The notes under the pieces: model-generated | What the model saw: only the letters and a program-made list of their open reading frames with translations | Databases searched by the model: none | Told to the model about the DNA's origin: nothing | From: Syntrophaceae bacterium UBA2188 | Lineage (GTDB): Bacteria; Desulfobacterota; BSN033; UBA1163 | Assembly (NCBI GenBank): GCA_002327985.1 | Contig: DCVM01000164.1 | Span: forward strand, 26,975-45,497 | DNA length: 18,523 nt | Reading direction: 5' to 3' | Made by a program: the position numbers and the translations under genes | Shown here: in pieces, positions 1-5,879 of the stretch | How positions within the stretch are numbered: the stretch's first letter is position 1 | Layout: every line of letters begins with the position of its first letter

Positions 1-6
1 CTCCTT
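1..6 (-). promoter_or_regulatory. Shine-Dalgarno of a gene beyond the left edge
   Basis: The reverse complement of the first six bases is AAGGAG, a strong ribosome binding site on the minus strand. It lies about 80 nt downstream of the prs stop codon, so the next gene of the prs operon should start just outside the window. In many Proteobacteria the gene after prs is rplY (ribosomal protein L25/Ctc), but nothing of that gene is visible here, so its identity is inference. Confidence 0.4.
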
Positions 7-40
7 ATTATTGAGTAATTTTTATTAATGGTTAGAGAAA

Positions 41-92
41 TTTAAATCGATGTTTCCAGACATCCACATCCTTGGCAAACACTCGATTTAAA
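41..92 (-). other. Inverted repeat at the 3' end of prs
   Basis: A perfect 10-bp inverted repeat has arms TTTAAATCGA (41-50) and TCGATTTAAA (83-92), with a 32-nt loop. The arm at 83-92 covers the prs stop codon (88-90). In the minus-strand transcript it could fold into an AU-rich hairpin between prs and the next gene. No T-run follows it, so it is not a classic intrinsic terminator. A role in mRNA processing or 3'-end protection is possible but unproven. Confidence 0.35.
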
Positions 93-1062
93 CAAACAAA
101 CAACTCACCGAATCATCTTCATAAATTCGACGGATGGCATCTCCCAACAAGTTGGATATGGAGACGACCTTCATTTTTGGACATGCCCTGGCCTCTTCTC
201 GGAGTGGGATGGTATCGGTGACAATCATCTCCACAATGGGTGATTCTGAAATAATCTTCACAGCATTTCCTGAGAGGACCGGGTGGGTGCAGCAGGCATA
301 AACGACTTTGGTACCTTTCTCAATTAAAGCATAGGCGGCCCGTACTAATGTCCCCCCTGTATCGACCAAATCATCAACCAAGAAGGCCGTCATACCGCTT
401 ACGTCACCGATGATATTCATCACTTGTGAGACATTGGGAGAATCTCTTCGCTTATCGATGATTGCCAGGGAGGCATCTAATCTTTTTGCATAGGCTCGGG
501 CTCTTTCCACCCCTCCTGCATCCGGCGAAACGATGACAATATCGTTTTTTAGCTGCTTCAAATGCTCCAACAAGACCGGGGCAGCAAATAAGTGGTCCAC
601 TGGGATATTAAAAAAACCCTGAATCTGACCGGCATGAAGGTCAACCGTAAGAATTCGAGAGGCCCCTGCGGTGGTGATCAAATCTGCAACCAGCTTCGCA
701 GAGATGGGGGCCCGAGGGAGCACTTTGCGATCTTGTCTGGCATAGCCATAGTAAGGCAATACAGCGGTGATTCTTTCTGCTGAAGCTCTTTTCAGGGCGT
801 CGATCAAAATGAGAAGCTCCATCAGATTATCGTTGACAGGAAAAGAAATAGACTGGATCACAAAAACATCCATGCCTCGCACACTTTCATCAATCTCAAC
901 ATGAATTTCACCATCGCTGAAGGTGCTCACAACAGATTTTCCAAGGGGGATTCCCAGTTGGCCACAAATCTTTTGAACTAAATCGATGTTTGAATTCCCG
1001 GTGAATATTCTTAACCAACTCAAATCTTGCTTCGGATTGATGATGACCCTCTTTTTACTCAT
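88..1062 (-). CDS. prs: Ribose-phosphate pyrophosphokinase (PRPP synthetase)
   Basis: Makes 5-phosphoribosyl-1-pyrophosphate from ribose 5-phosphate and ATP in the cytosol, the shared precursor for purines, pyrimidines, NAD, His and Trp. The 324-residue product is full length for the bacterial class I family. Visible motifs are FSDGEIHVEI (about 48-57), YYGYARQDRK (104-113), VDLHAGQIQGFF (140-151, with the metal-binding Asp and His), the IIDKRR flexible-loop segment (201-206) and the PRPP-binding loop DDLVDTGGT (230-238). The ATG start has GAGG 5 nt upstream. It is the last complete gene of the minus-strand unit ispE-spoVG-tRNA-Gln-prs, an order common in Deltaproteobacteria. No oddities are visible. 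Confidence 0.97.
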   Translation of the reverse strand: MSKKRVIINPKQDLSWLRIFTGNSNIDLVQKICGQLGIPLGKSVVSTFSDGEIHVEIDESVRGMDVFVIQSISFPVNDNLMELLILIDALKRASAERITAVLPYYGYARQDRKVLPRAPISAKLVADLITTAGASRILTVDLHAGQIQGFFNIPVDHLFAAPVLLEHLKQLKNDIVIVSPDAGGVERARAYAKRLDASLAIIDKRRDSPNVSQVMNIIGDVSGMTAFLVDDLVDTGGTLVRAAYALIEKGTKVVYACCTHPVLSGNAVKIISESPIVEMIVTDTIPLREEARACPKMKVVSISNLLGDAIRRIYEDDSVSCLFV

Positions 1063-1097
1063 AAGAACCTCATCCCACCATAGAATAGTTCAAATGG

Positions 1098-1165
1098 CAA
1101 ATTGAACATTGCAAAACGAAAGAAAACTCTCAAAAAATAATTTACACTTTGAAATGTTCAAGTTG
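1098..1165 (-). repeat. Imperfect inverted repeat between tRNA-Gln and prs
   Basis: CAAATTGAACATT (1098-1110) and AATGTTCAAGTTG (1153-1165) are inverted copies with 12 of 13 positions complementary, separated by 42 nt. The pair lies between the tRNA and prs on the minus strand. It could form a hairpin that helps release the tRNA from the message, or it may be a small extragenic repeat. It has no open reading frame and no T-run. Confidence 0.35.
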
Positions 1166-1179
1166 CATTGGAATAATTT

Positions 1180-1254
1180 TGGCTGGGGTGGGAGGATTCG
1201 AACCTCCGAGTCCAGGTTCCAAAGACCTGTGTCTTACCGCTTGACGACACCCCA
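1180..1254 (-). tRNA. tRNA-Gln (anticodon UUG)
   Basis: Reads CAA/CAG codons. The 75-nt gene, read on the minus strand, starts with acceptor arm TGGGGTG, which pairs with CACCCCA near the 3' end. It is followed by discriminator G and a genome-encoded CCA (1180-1182). The anticodon stem CAGGT/ACCTG encloses loop CTTTGGA, giving anticodon TTG. The T arm GGAGG-TTCGAAT-CCTCC is canonical. It sits between spoVG and prs on the same strand and is probably cotranscribed and cut out of their message, as in related ispE-tRNA-Gln-prs loci. Confidence 0.97.
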
Positions 1255-1260
1255 ATTTTT

Positions 1261-1318
1261 AAACCTTTAAATCCGAAAATCGAATATCGAAAACTCTATC
1301 TACCGGCAGGCAGGCAAA
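1261..1318. repeat. Short repetitive spacer between spoVG and tRNA-Gln
   Basis: The gap between spoVG and the tRNA holds a run of near-repeated units (AAATCCGAAAATCGAATATCGAAAA, split here as AAATCCGAAA and ATCGAATATCGAAAA, 1268-1292). A CGGCAGGCAGGC block follows at about 1305-1316. Both look like fragments of dispersed intergenic repeats seen in many bacterial genomes. No gene or clear terminator is visible, and copy number outside the window cannot be judged. Confidence 0.3.
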
Positions 1319-1343
1319 ACAAACTCGAGCCCATGTACCCGCG

Positions 1344-1607
1344 TTACCTTATCTTCTGAATTTCTTTATTGTATTCTGCTAAAATAACCGATTCAATCCT
1401 CTGCCGGGTCTCGCTGTTAAGGGGATGGGCCGTATCCCTATAAGTTCCATCCTTTCTCTTCTTGCTCGGCATCGCCACGAACAGTCCATTATTTCCATTG
1501 ATGACTTTCAAGTCTCTGACAACAAAACAGTGGTCGAAGGTGATCGCTACATAAGCCTTAAGCCTTTCCTCCTGAACGGGGAATACCCTTACCTCTGTCA
1601 CTTCCAT
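1344..1607 (-). CDS. spoVG: SpoVG family protein (87 aa)
   Basis: Small nucleic-acid-binding regulator. In Bacillus it affects septation and sporulation, and in other bacteria the family binds DNA or RNA and modulates gene expression. The product runs from MEVTEVRVFPV to about residue 87 and has the family signatures LKAYVAITFD, FVVRDLKVING and FVAMPSKKRKDGTYRD. The frame is open 37 codons further upstream (to 1718), but that extension is unlike the family and overlaps the end of ispE, so the ATG at 1607 is chosen. A G8 tract (C8 at 1612-1619 on the plus strand) occupies the Shine-Dalgarno position. It is in the ispE-prs operon. In a non-sporulating lineage the role is probably regulatory rather than sporulation-related; this is inference. 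Confidence 0.93.
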   Translation of the reverse strand: MEVTEVRVFPVQEERLKAYVAITFDHCFVVRDLKVINGNNGLFVAMPSKKRKDGTYRDTAHPLNSETRQRIESVILAEYNKEIQKIR

Positions 1608-1671
1608 ATTGCCCCCCCCGCCCTGGAGCTCACATGCTTCAGGGCTTTTCCAGCTGAAATGCCAAACAGCT

Positions 1672-2532
1672 TTATGCGATGCTATGGGCTTTAAAAACGA
1701 TCCATCCTCTCCTTGCAACCATTTTTTTTATCTTCTCATAAGCCCCCGTTGTACTTTTATCATCTTCGAATAGACCAAAAACCGTGGGGCCACTCCCTGT
1801 CATCAAGGCACCCGCAGCCCCAGCAGAAATCATTATCTTTTTCATGACACCAATCTGAGGATATTTTCTTGAAACCGCTTCTTCCAAATGATTAAAAAGA
1901 ATGTGAGAAATCCCCTCAGGAGCTTTCACAAACCTATGAAGACTAAAATGAATTCGCTGATTTGTCAACACGAAATTTTGGTAAGCCCATCGTGTTGAAA
2001 CCTCAAAATTCGGATAAATGAGAACATACCATAGCACCGGAAGTTCTATCTTTTTTAGATGTTCACCAACCCCGGAACCGATGGCTGCACCGTTTAAAAG
2101 GAAGAAGGGAACATCTGCCCCTATCTCCAATCCCATCTCCATCAATTTCTTCGTTGAAAGGTTCAAATTTAGAAGTTGGTACAACGCCTTTAATGTGGTA
2201 GCCGCGTTGCTGCTTCCTCCTCCTAAGCCAGCCCCCAAAGGAATTCTTTTCTCGATCTCGACGTGGACACCCCCCTGGTAGCCCGATATCTTCAATATGG
2301 ATTGTATTGCTTTATGAACCAGATTGCCCTTACCAGTCGGAAGGTCAGGATGGTCTGAGGCGATGGAGATACCTTTCTCCTTTTTGAGGGAGAAATGGAG
2401 CGTATCCTGGAGATTGATTTTCTGAAAGAGGGTTTTAATTTCATGATATCCATCCTCCCGTTTCTTCAAGATTTCTAATCTCAAGTTGACCTTTGCGGGA
2501 GATTCTAAATGGACCGTGTTTGTCATTTCCAC
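1672..2532 (-). CDS. ispE: 4-diphosphocytidyl-2-C-methyl-D-erythritol kinase
   Basis: GHMP-family kinase that phosphorylates CDP-methylerythritol at the 2-hydroxyl, step four of the MEP isoprenoid pathway. The 286-residue product is full length. Visible motifs are SPAKVNLRLEI with the catalytic Lys (about 14), the ATP-binding glycine loop PLGAGLGGGSSNAA (98-111), GADVPFF with the catalytic Asp (140) and the C-terminal GSGPTVFGLF. The start is a GTG at 2532, placed 10 nt after AAAGGGG; an in-frame ATG two codons later is the alternative but is less well spaced. It is the first gene of the minus-strand ispE-spoVG-tRNA-prs unit and has a good promoter directly upstream (2557-2585). Confidence 0.96.
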   Translation of the reverse strand: MEMTNTVHLESPAKVNLRLEILKKREDGYHEIKTLFQKINLQDTLHFSLKKEKGISIASDHPDLPTGKGNLVHKAIQSILKISGYQGGVHVEIEKRIPLGAGLGGGSSNAATTLKALYQLLNLNLSTKKLMEMGLEIGADVPFFLLNGAAIGSGVGEHLKKIELPVLWYVLIYPNFEVSTRWAYQNFVLTNQRIHFSLHRFVKAPEGISHILFNHLEEAVSRKYPQIGVMKKIMISAGAAGALMTGSGPTVFGLFEDDKSTTGAYEKIKKMVARRGWIVFKAHSIA

Positions 2533-2556
2533 GACTACTTGACCCCTTTGATTTTT

Positions 2557-2585
2557 ATCATAGGAAAGCCCATCTTTTTTTTCAA
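2557..2585 (-). promoter_or_regulatory. Sigma-70-like promoter of the ispE operon
   Basis: Read on the minus strand, TTGAAA (2580-2585) is followed after exactly 17 nt by TATGAT (2557-2562). Each hexamer matches consensus at five of six positions. Transcription would start near 2550, leaving a leader of about 20 nt that contains the AAAGGGG ribosome site. The placement makes the open frame at 2535-2783 implausible as a gene. Confidence 0.7.
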
Positions 2586-2678
2586 GTAATTTTTAAATCC
2601 CTTCTTCTTGGGGCGGCTGGGTTCATGAGGAAACGGTTCAGGAGAAATTAATATATAGAGAATATGCGTGAAATGAGG

Positions 2679-2709
2679 AGAGGCAGCCCAAAAGACTGCC
2701 TCTTTTTTT
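2679..2709 (+). terminator. Plus-strand intrinsic terminator without an obvious gene
   Basis: Perfect 8-bp stem AGAGGCAG (2679-2686) / CTGCCTCT (2696-2703) with loop CCCAAAAGA, running straight into a T7 tract (2703-2709). The T-run is on the plus strand; on the minus strand the hairpin is followed by CCTCATTT and has no T-run. Both neighbouring genes (ispE, toxin) are on the minus strand. It either ends an unannotated plus-strand transcript or blocks antisense reading into the toxin-antitoxin pair. The 286-nt gap from 2534 to 2819 otherwise holds only the ispE promoter. Confidence 0.55.
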
Positions 2710-2819
2710 GGATTAGCGAAAGAAGGAGCACCCCAATCAAATTCAATCCTCTTGGAGTCGGATGGATTCCGTGGGGCGTGCAATGATGAGTGAATCAGAG
2801 TGTGTGGAAGGAAATCAAA

Positions 2820-3146
2820 TTATTTTATTAAATAGAGCTTCAGAAGCTTCTTTGCCAAGGTATAAATATCTCTTTTGCTTCCCTCCTTTCGAATCCCCAA
2901 CGCTATGATCCAAACCGTAAGTTTCTCTCTTTCCGTTCGGTAAATAATTCTATATCGCTGGCTTGCAGCTCTAAGACTTCTGTGCCCTGACAGTTCCCCT
3001 GTCAACGGCTTGCCCTGTTTCTCTGGCTCCTCCTCCAATAACTTTACTTTCTCATATATTTTTTCCCGGACACGCCGATCTGAAATGGACAGGAGCATAT
3101 CTCTGGCTTGAGCAGACCATCGGATCGAAAACGGTTGTAGTCTCAC
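2820..3146 (-). CDS. RelE/ParE family toxin
   Basis: Likely toxin of a type II toxin-antitoxin pair. RelE-type members cut mRNA on the ribosome and ParE-type members poison gyrase; the sequence alone does not decide between them, though the short, basic RelE-like fold is clear. The 108-residue product has an N-terminal IRWSAQARDMLLSI segment, a helical KVKLLEEEP stretch and the core LRAASQRYRIIYRTERE followed by VWIIALGIRKEGSKRDIY, typical of the superfamily. The start is GTG, overlapping the antitoxin stop in a GTGA tetranucleotide with AGGAG 8 nt upstream, so translation is coupled. The lysine-rich tail (KKLLKLYLIK) is slightly longer than in many relatives. It looks intact, with no frameshift. 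Confidence 0.85.
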   Translation of the reverse strand: MRLQPFSIRWSAQARDMLLSISDRRVREKIYEKVKLLEEEPEKQGKPLTGELSGHRSLRAASQRYRIIYRTEREKLTVWIIALGIRKEGSKRDIYTLAKKLLKLYLIK

Positions 3147-3412
3147 CGGGAGATCTCCTGCCCAATCTCATCCATGCTGTAAGTATTTCCTTCCTCAATG
3201 TCCTTAATTCCCTGGCGGAGAGCAGACATGAGCTCTTGATCTCCCAAGATTTCCAATGTTTCAATGATTGATTCGTAAAGATCCCATGGCATAATGGCCA
3301 GAACCGGTTTCCCTCTTCTGGTCACAGCGATAGCTCCAGGCGTCTTTGCAAGTCGCTCTGGGAGTGAAGTGATTTCGTGTCGGGCCTCGGTAATCGGAAT
3401 ATCTTTCAGCAT
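3143..3412 (-). CDS. Phd/YefM family antitoxin
   Basis: Neutralises the downstream toxin and, with it, probably represses its own promoter. The 89-residue product opens with MLKDIPITEARHEITSLPERL, the N-terminal DNA-binding half typical of Phd/YefM. This is followed by the family motif AIAVTRRGKPVLAIMPWDLYESI (residues about 27-49, described as V-T-R-x-G-K-P-V). The acidic C-terminal part (ALRQGIKDIEEGNTYSMDE) should wrap the toxin. ATG start with AGGAG 6 nt upstream. The promoter and a symmetric operator lie immediately upstream (3432-3470). Antitoxin-first order with a 4-nt overlap is standard. Confidence 0.88.
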   Translation of the reverse strand: MLKDIPITEARHEITSLPERLAKTPGAIAVTRRGKPVLAIMPWDLYESIIETLEILGDQELMSALRQGIKDIEEGNTYSMDEIGQEISR

Positions 3413-3431
3413 TTGTTTCTCCTTTTATTTT

Positions 3432-3470
3432 TGTCCCTTAAACTGTACATAATAAAGGACAGATTGTCAA
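3432..3470 (-). promoter_or_regulatory. Promoter and palindromic operator of the toxin-antitoxin pair
   Basis: On the minus strand TTGACA (3465-3470) stands 17 nt from TACAGT (3442-3447). Over this promoter sits a centred imperfect palindrome: arms TGTCCCTTA (3432-3440) and TAAAGGACA (3453-3461) match at eight of nine positions. The centre is a perfect TGTACA (3444-3449) with the same symmetry axis (3446.5). This is the expected layout for autorepression by an antitoxin dimer or toxin-antitoxin complex; binding is inferred. Confidence 0.65.
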
Positions 3471-3485
3471 GTAGAAAATAGAACC

Positions 3486-3508
3486 ACATACCATTGATTC
3501 TGGTATGT
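3486..3508 (-). terminator. Possible weak terminator hairpin after nrdJ
   Basis: Perfect 8-bp inverted repeat ACATACCA (3486-3493) / TGGTATGT (3501-3508), loop 7 nt, 10 nt beyond the nrdJ stop. In the minus-strand transcript it is followed by GGTTCTATTTTCT, a broken T-rich stretch, so it may end the nfu-nrdJ message just before the toxin-antitoxin promoter. Stem strength is modest. Confidence 0.4.
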
Positions 3509-3518
3509 TGTGCTTTGG

Positions 3519-5252
3519 TTAACAGACTTGTTTGGTTCCGCAGGTCAATACCTGGTCGGGTTTACTTCCACTTCGGTAGATGGTAATCCCTTTGCATCGC
3601 TCCTGATAGGCCATCAGAAAGGCTTCCCTCACTTCCTCCTTAGCCGACCCCCTTGGGAAGTTGATCGTTTTCGATACAGCATTATCCGTATACTCTTGAA
3701 AAGCGGCTTGAATTTTGATGTGCCAGACCGGGGGGATTTCAAACGCGGTGATAAAAAGTTCCTTCACTTCTTCTGGAATTTGAGGCAGTTCCTGAAGGCT
3801 TGCCCCTTCCGATAGGGATTTCAATGTATCCTGGTTTAAAAACCCCTTTTTCTCTCCCATTTCGATAAAAAGAGGATCCACCATTTCAAATTCCGTATCT
3901 TCTAACGCTTTTCGAGTATATTGGATGCCAAAGAGAGGTTCAATTCCACTTGAACAATTGCCCAACAGGCTGAGTGTCCCGGTGGGGGCGATGCTGGTCA
4001 GGGTGGCATTCCTCACCCTCATCCCTCCTTCTTTATCATAAAGAGAATTCCTAAAATATGGGAAGACCCCTCTTTTCTCAGCAAGTTCATTGGATTGTTC
4101 CCCAGCTTGATATTGAATAAAACTCATGATCCCTTTGACTACCTCCAAAGCCTTCTGAGAATGATAAGGAATTCCCAATCGAATAAGGAAATGGGCTAAT
4201 CCCATCACCCCGAGGCCAATTTTTCTGTTTCCTTTTGCCATTTGAGAAATTTGTGGTAATGGGTACTGGTTCATGTCAATGACATGATCTAAAAACCAGA
4301 CCGCATGCCTGACGGTCTTTTTTATTTTCTCAAAATCTACCTCCCATTTCCCATTTTTCTCTTTTAGCATCTTTAAAAGGTTAATTGATCCCAACACACA
4401 GGGCTCGTAGGAAAGAAGGGGAACTTCACCACAGGGATTGGTGCTCTCGATTTCACCTAATTTAGGAGTCGGGTTGGCTTCATTGATTCGATCTAAAAAA
4501 AGAACTCCCGGGTCGCCGGTCTCCCAGGCTGCATTGACAATGGTGTCCAATACTTCTTTTGCTTTCCAACGTCTGGTCGGCTGTTTTGTCCTCGGGTTGA
4601 TCAGATCATATTCATCATCTTTTACGAGGGCTTCCATAAATGCTTTGGTAATCCCTACCGACAGGTTGAAATTCTCCATTTCCTTCAAGCTCTTTTTGAC
4701 GTTAATAAATTCTATGATGTCAGGATGATCAACTCTCAAGACCCCCATGTTGGCCCCTCGCCGGGTTCCCCCCTGTTTAATGACATCCGTCGCCATATTG
4801 AAAACTCTCATAAAAGAGATGGGGCCACTGGCCATGCCTCCCGTGGACTGAACTCGATCGTCTTTCGGTCTCAAATGGCTAAAGGAGAAACCCATTCCTC
4901 CTCCACTTTGATGGATCAGAGCTGTTTGTTTTACAGTTTCGAAAATGGAATCGAGGGAATCTTCAACAGGAAGCACAAAACAGGCTGCTAATTGCTGAAG
5001 GTCTCTCCCTGCATTCATGAGACAAGGAGAGTTGGGGAGAAAGTCTAAGGAGGCCATCATTTGAAAAAAGATCTCGGAAAGTTCTTCAGGAGAGGTCTCA
5101 TCCTCATAAAAACGTTCTGCCTCTGCAATATTTTTGGCCACACGCCAGAACATCTCTTTAGGAGTTTCAACGACCTGACCTCGGGCATCTTTTTTCAAAT
5201 ACCTTTTTTCTAAAATAGTTACCGCTTGAGGGGTAAGAGGAGTCATTTCCAT
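3519..5252 (-). CDS. nrdJ: Adenosylcobalamin-dependent (class II) ribonucleoside reductase
   Basis: Reduces ribonucleotides to deoxyribonucleotides using a 5'-deoxyadenosyl radical from B12, so it needs no oxygen. From the ATG at 5252 it has 577 residues, the short form without a long C-terminal zinc extension. Visible elements are FLPNSPCLMNAG, LAACFVLPVEDS with the first redox Cys (about 91), STNPCGEVPL with the thiyl-radical Cys (about 274) and Glu (276), EPCVLGSINL with the partner Cys (about 285), and the phosphate loop APTGTLSLL. The C-terminal pair CGTKQVC (571/577) should relay electrons from thioredoxin. The frame is open to a TTG at 5297, but those 15 codons lie in a perfect hairpin, whereas ATG 5252 has GGGAG 6 nt upstream and leads into a typical N-terminus. 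It follows nfu in the same unit; trxB lies 1.2 kb beyond nfu. Confidence 0.93.
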   Translation of the reverse strand: MEMTPLTPQAVTILEKRYLKKDARGQVVETPKEMFWRVAKNIAEAERFYEDETSPEELSEIFFQMMASLDFLPNSPCLMNAGRDLQQLAACFVLPVEDSLDSIFETVKQTALIHQSGGGMGFSFSHLRPKDDRVQSTGGMASGPISFMRVFNMATDVIKQGGTRRGANMGVLRVDHPDIIEFINVKKSLKEMENFNLSVGITKAFMEALVKDDEYDLINPRTKQPTRRWKAKEVLDTIVNAAWETGDPGVLFLDRINEANPTPKLGEIESTNPCGEVPLLSYEPCVLGSINLLKMLKEKNGKWEVDFEKIKKTVRHAVWFLDHVIDMNQYPLPQISQMAKGNRKIGLGVMGLAHFLIRLGIPYHSQKALEVVKGIMSFIQYQAGEQSNELAEKRGVFPYFRNSLYDKEGGMRVRNATLTSIAPTGTLSLLGNCSSGIEPLFGIQYTRKALEDTEFEMVDPLFIEMGEKKGFLNQDTLKSLSEGASLQELPQIPEEVKELFITAFEIPPVWHIKIQAAFQEYTDNAVSKTINFPRGSAKEEVREAFLMAYQERCKGITIYRSGSKPDQVLTCGTKQVC

Positions 5253-5264
5253 CTTGCTCTCCCT

Positions 5265-5295
5265 GATGGAGGTTCGTCCGGGACGAACCTCCATC
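5265..5295 (-). promoter_or_regulatory. Perfect 31-nt hairpin in the nfu-nrdJ gap
   Basis: Arms GATGGAGGTTCGTCC (5265-5279) and GGACGAACCTCCATC (5281-5295) are exact reverse complements around a single central base, with no mismatch. The hairpin fills most of the 51-nt gap between the nfu stop and the nrdJ ATG and ends two bases before the GGGAG ribosome site. No T-run follows, so it is not a terminator. It might set the relative expression of the two genes, protect the nrdJ message 5' end after processing, or be a small mobile palindrome. Confidence 0.75.
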
Positions 5296-5303
5296 AAACA
5301 GAT

Positions 5304-5522
5304 TTAAACGGTCTCAACCCTCTTGACTTCTGGGAGCTGTTCTTTCAGGACTTTCTCAACCCCCATCTTTAAGGTCATCTGCGACATGGGGCAGCCACCG
5401 CAAGCACCGGTCAATCTGACCTTTACGATGCCATCCACCACATCAATCAATTCGATATCCCCTCCATCGGCTTGAAGAGCAGGCCGAATCTTCTGTAACG
5501 CCTTTTCCACATTTTCTTTCAT
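5304..5522 (-). CDS. NifU-like C-terminal domain protein (Nfu-type Fe-S carrier)
   Basis: A stand-alone Nfu domain of 72 residues, thought to hold a 4Fe-4S cluster between two subunits and hand it to target proteins. It shows the family pattern IRPALQADGGDIELIDV (13-28), VKVRLTGACGGCP with the CxxC ligands Cys41 and Cys44, and VEKVLKEQLPEV near the end. Length is normal for the single-domain form, which lacks the IscU-like and A-type parts of longer proteins. ATG start with AGGAGG about 10 nt upstream. It is first in a two-gene unit with nrdJ and has its own promoter (5576-5605). Confidence 0.93.
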   Translation of the reverse strand: MKENVEKALQKIRPALQADGGDIELIDVVDGIVKVRLTGACGGCPMSQMTLKMGVEKVLKEQLPEVKRVETV

Positions 5523-5575
5523 TCCGTTTTCACCTCCTCTTCCCCTTTCGTTACTTTAACTATCTATTCTTGCTA

Positions 5576-5605
5576 ATTATAACATATCTCTTTTCATTTT
5601 AACAA
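5576..5605 (-). promoter_or_regulatory. Extended -10 promoter of nfu-nrdJ
   Basis: On the minus strand a perfect TATAAT (5576-5581) is preceded by TGT, giving the extended -10 form TGnTATAAT. TTGTTA (5600-5605), four of six to consensus, stands 18 nt upstream in AT-rich DNA. The expected start near 5569 gives a leader of about 46 nt. I see no cobalamin riboswitch in that leader, which is far too short for one. Confidence 0.7.
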
Positions 5606-5732
5606 AAAAATATTGATTTTATTGGTTTTTATAAAGGATAGGCGAGAATCTATAAATTGGGACAATGATTTATTATTTTGGGTTGGGCTATCAGCGGGAA
5701 AAATATTAGAAAATGGTTTCCAAGAGAGAGCA

Positions 5733-5855
5733 TTAATCTTTCTTCTTTTTAAATTCTTCTAATTTTCCCCCAATGTATAGCTTCAGAGCATCAGGCCCCT
5801 CGCAAAAATGGATTATTCTGAATTCAGATTTTTTTAAAAAAGGATAAAGTGACCT
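5733..5855 (-). pseudogene. Possible gene remnant: 40 open codons ending at a stop
   Basis: Between in-frame stops at 5856-5858 and 5733-5735 the minus strand reads 40 codons without a Met. The conceptual peptide includes FRIIHFCEGPDALKLYIGG and continues KLEEFKKKKD. This looks like the C-terminal end of a real protein rather than random AT-rich translation, but I do not recognise the family. The upstream end runs into the palindrome cluster at 5880, as if the rest of the gene had been lost. The other sequence from 5640 to 5733 shows nothing I can name. Confidence 0.25.
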
Positions 5856-5879
5856 TTATCGTTAGGAAAAAGTGAACTA

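Noticed and set aside
1608..1718. An N-terminal extension of spoVG overlapping the end of ispE.
   Set aside because: The first 37 residues do not resemble SpoVG, and the family N-terminus begins exactly at the ATG at 1607.
2535..2783. An 82-codon open frame on the minus strand upstream of ispE.
   Set aside because: It contains the ispE promoter (2557-2585) and the terminator-like hairpin, its peptide has no recognisable motif, and it has no ribosome site. It is treated as a chance frame.
5253..5297. A 15-codon N-terminal extension of nrdJ starting at a TTG.
   Set aside because: It lies in a perfect hairpin, is unlike the family, and ATG 5252 has a well-spaced GGGAG.
5523..5700. A cobalamin riboswitch ahead of the B12-dependent reductase.
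   Set aside because: The predicted leader is only about 46 nt, and I see no B12-box-like conserved core; a cobalamin aptamer needs far more sequence.
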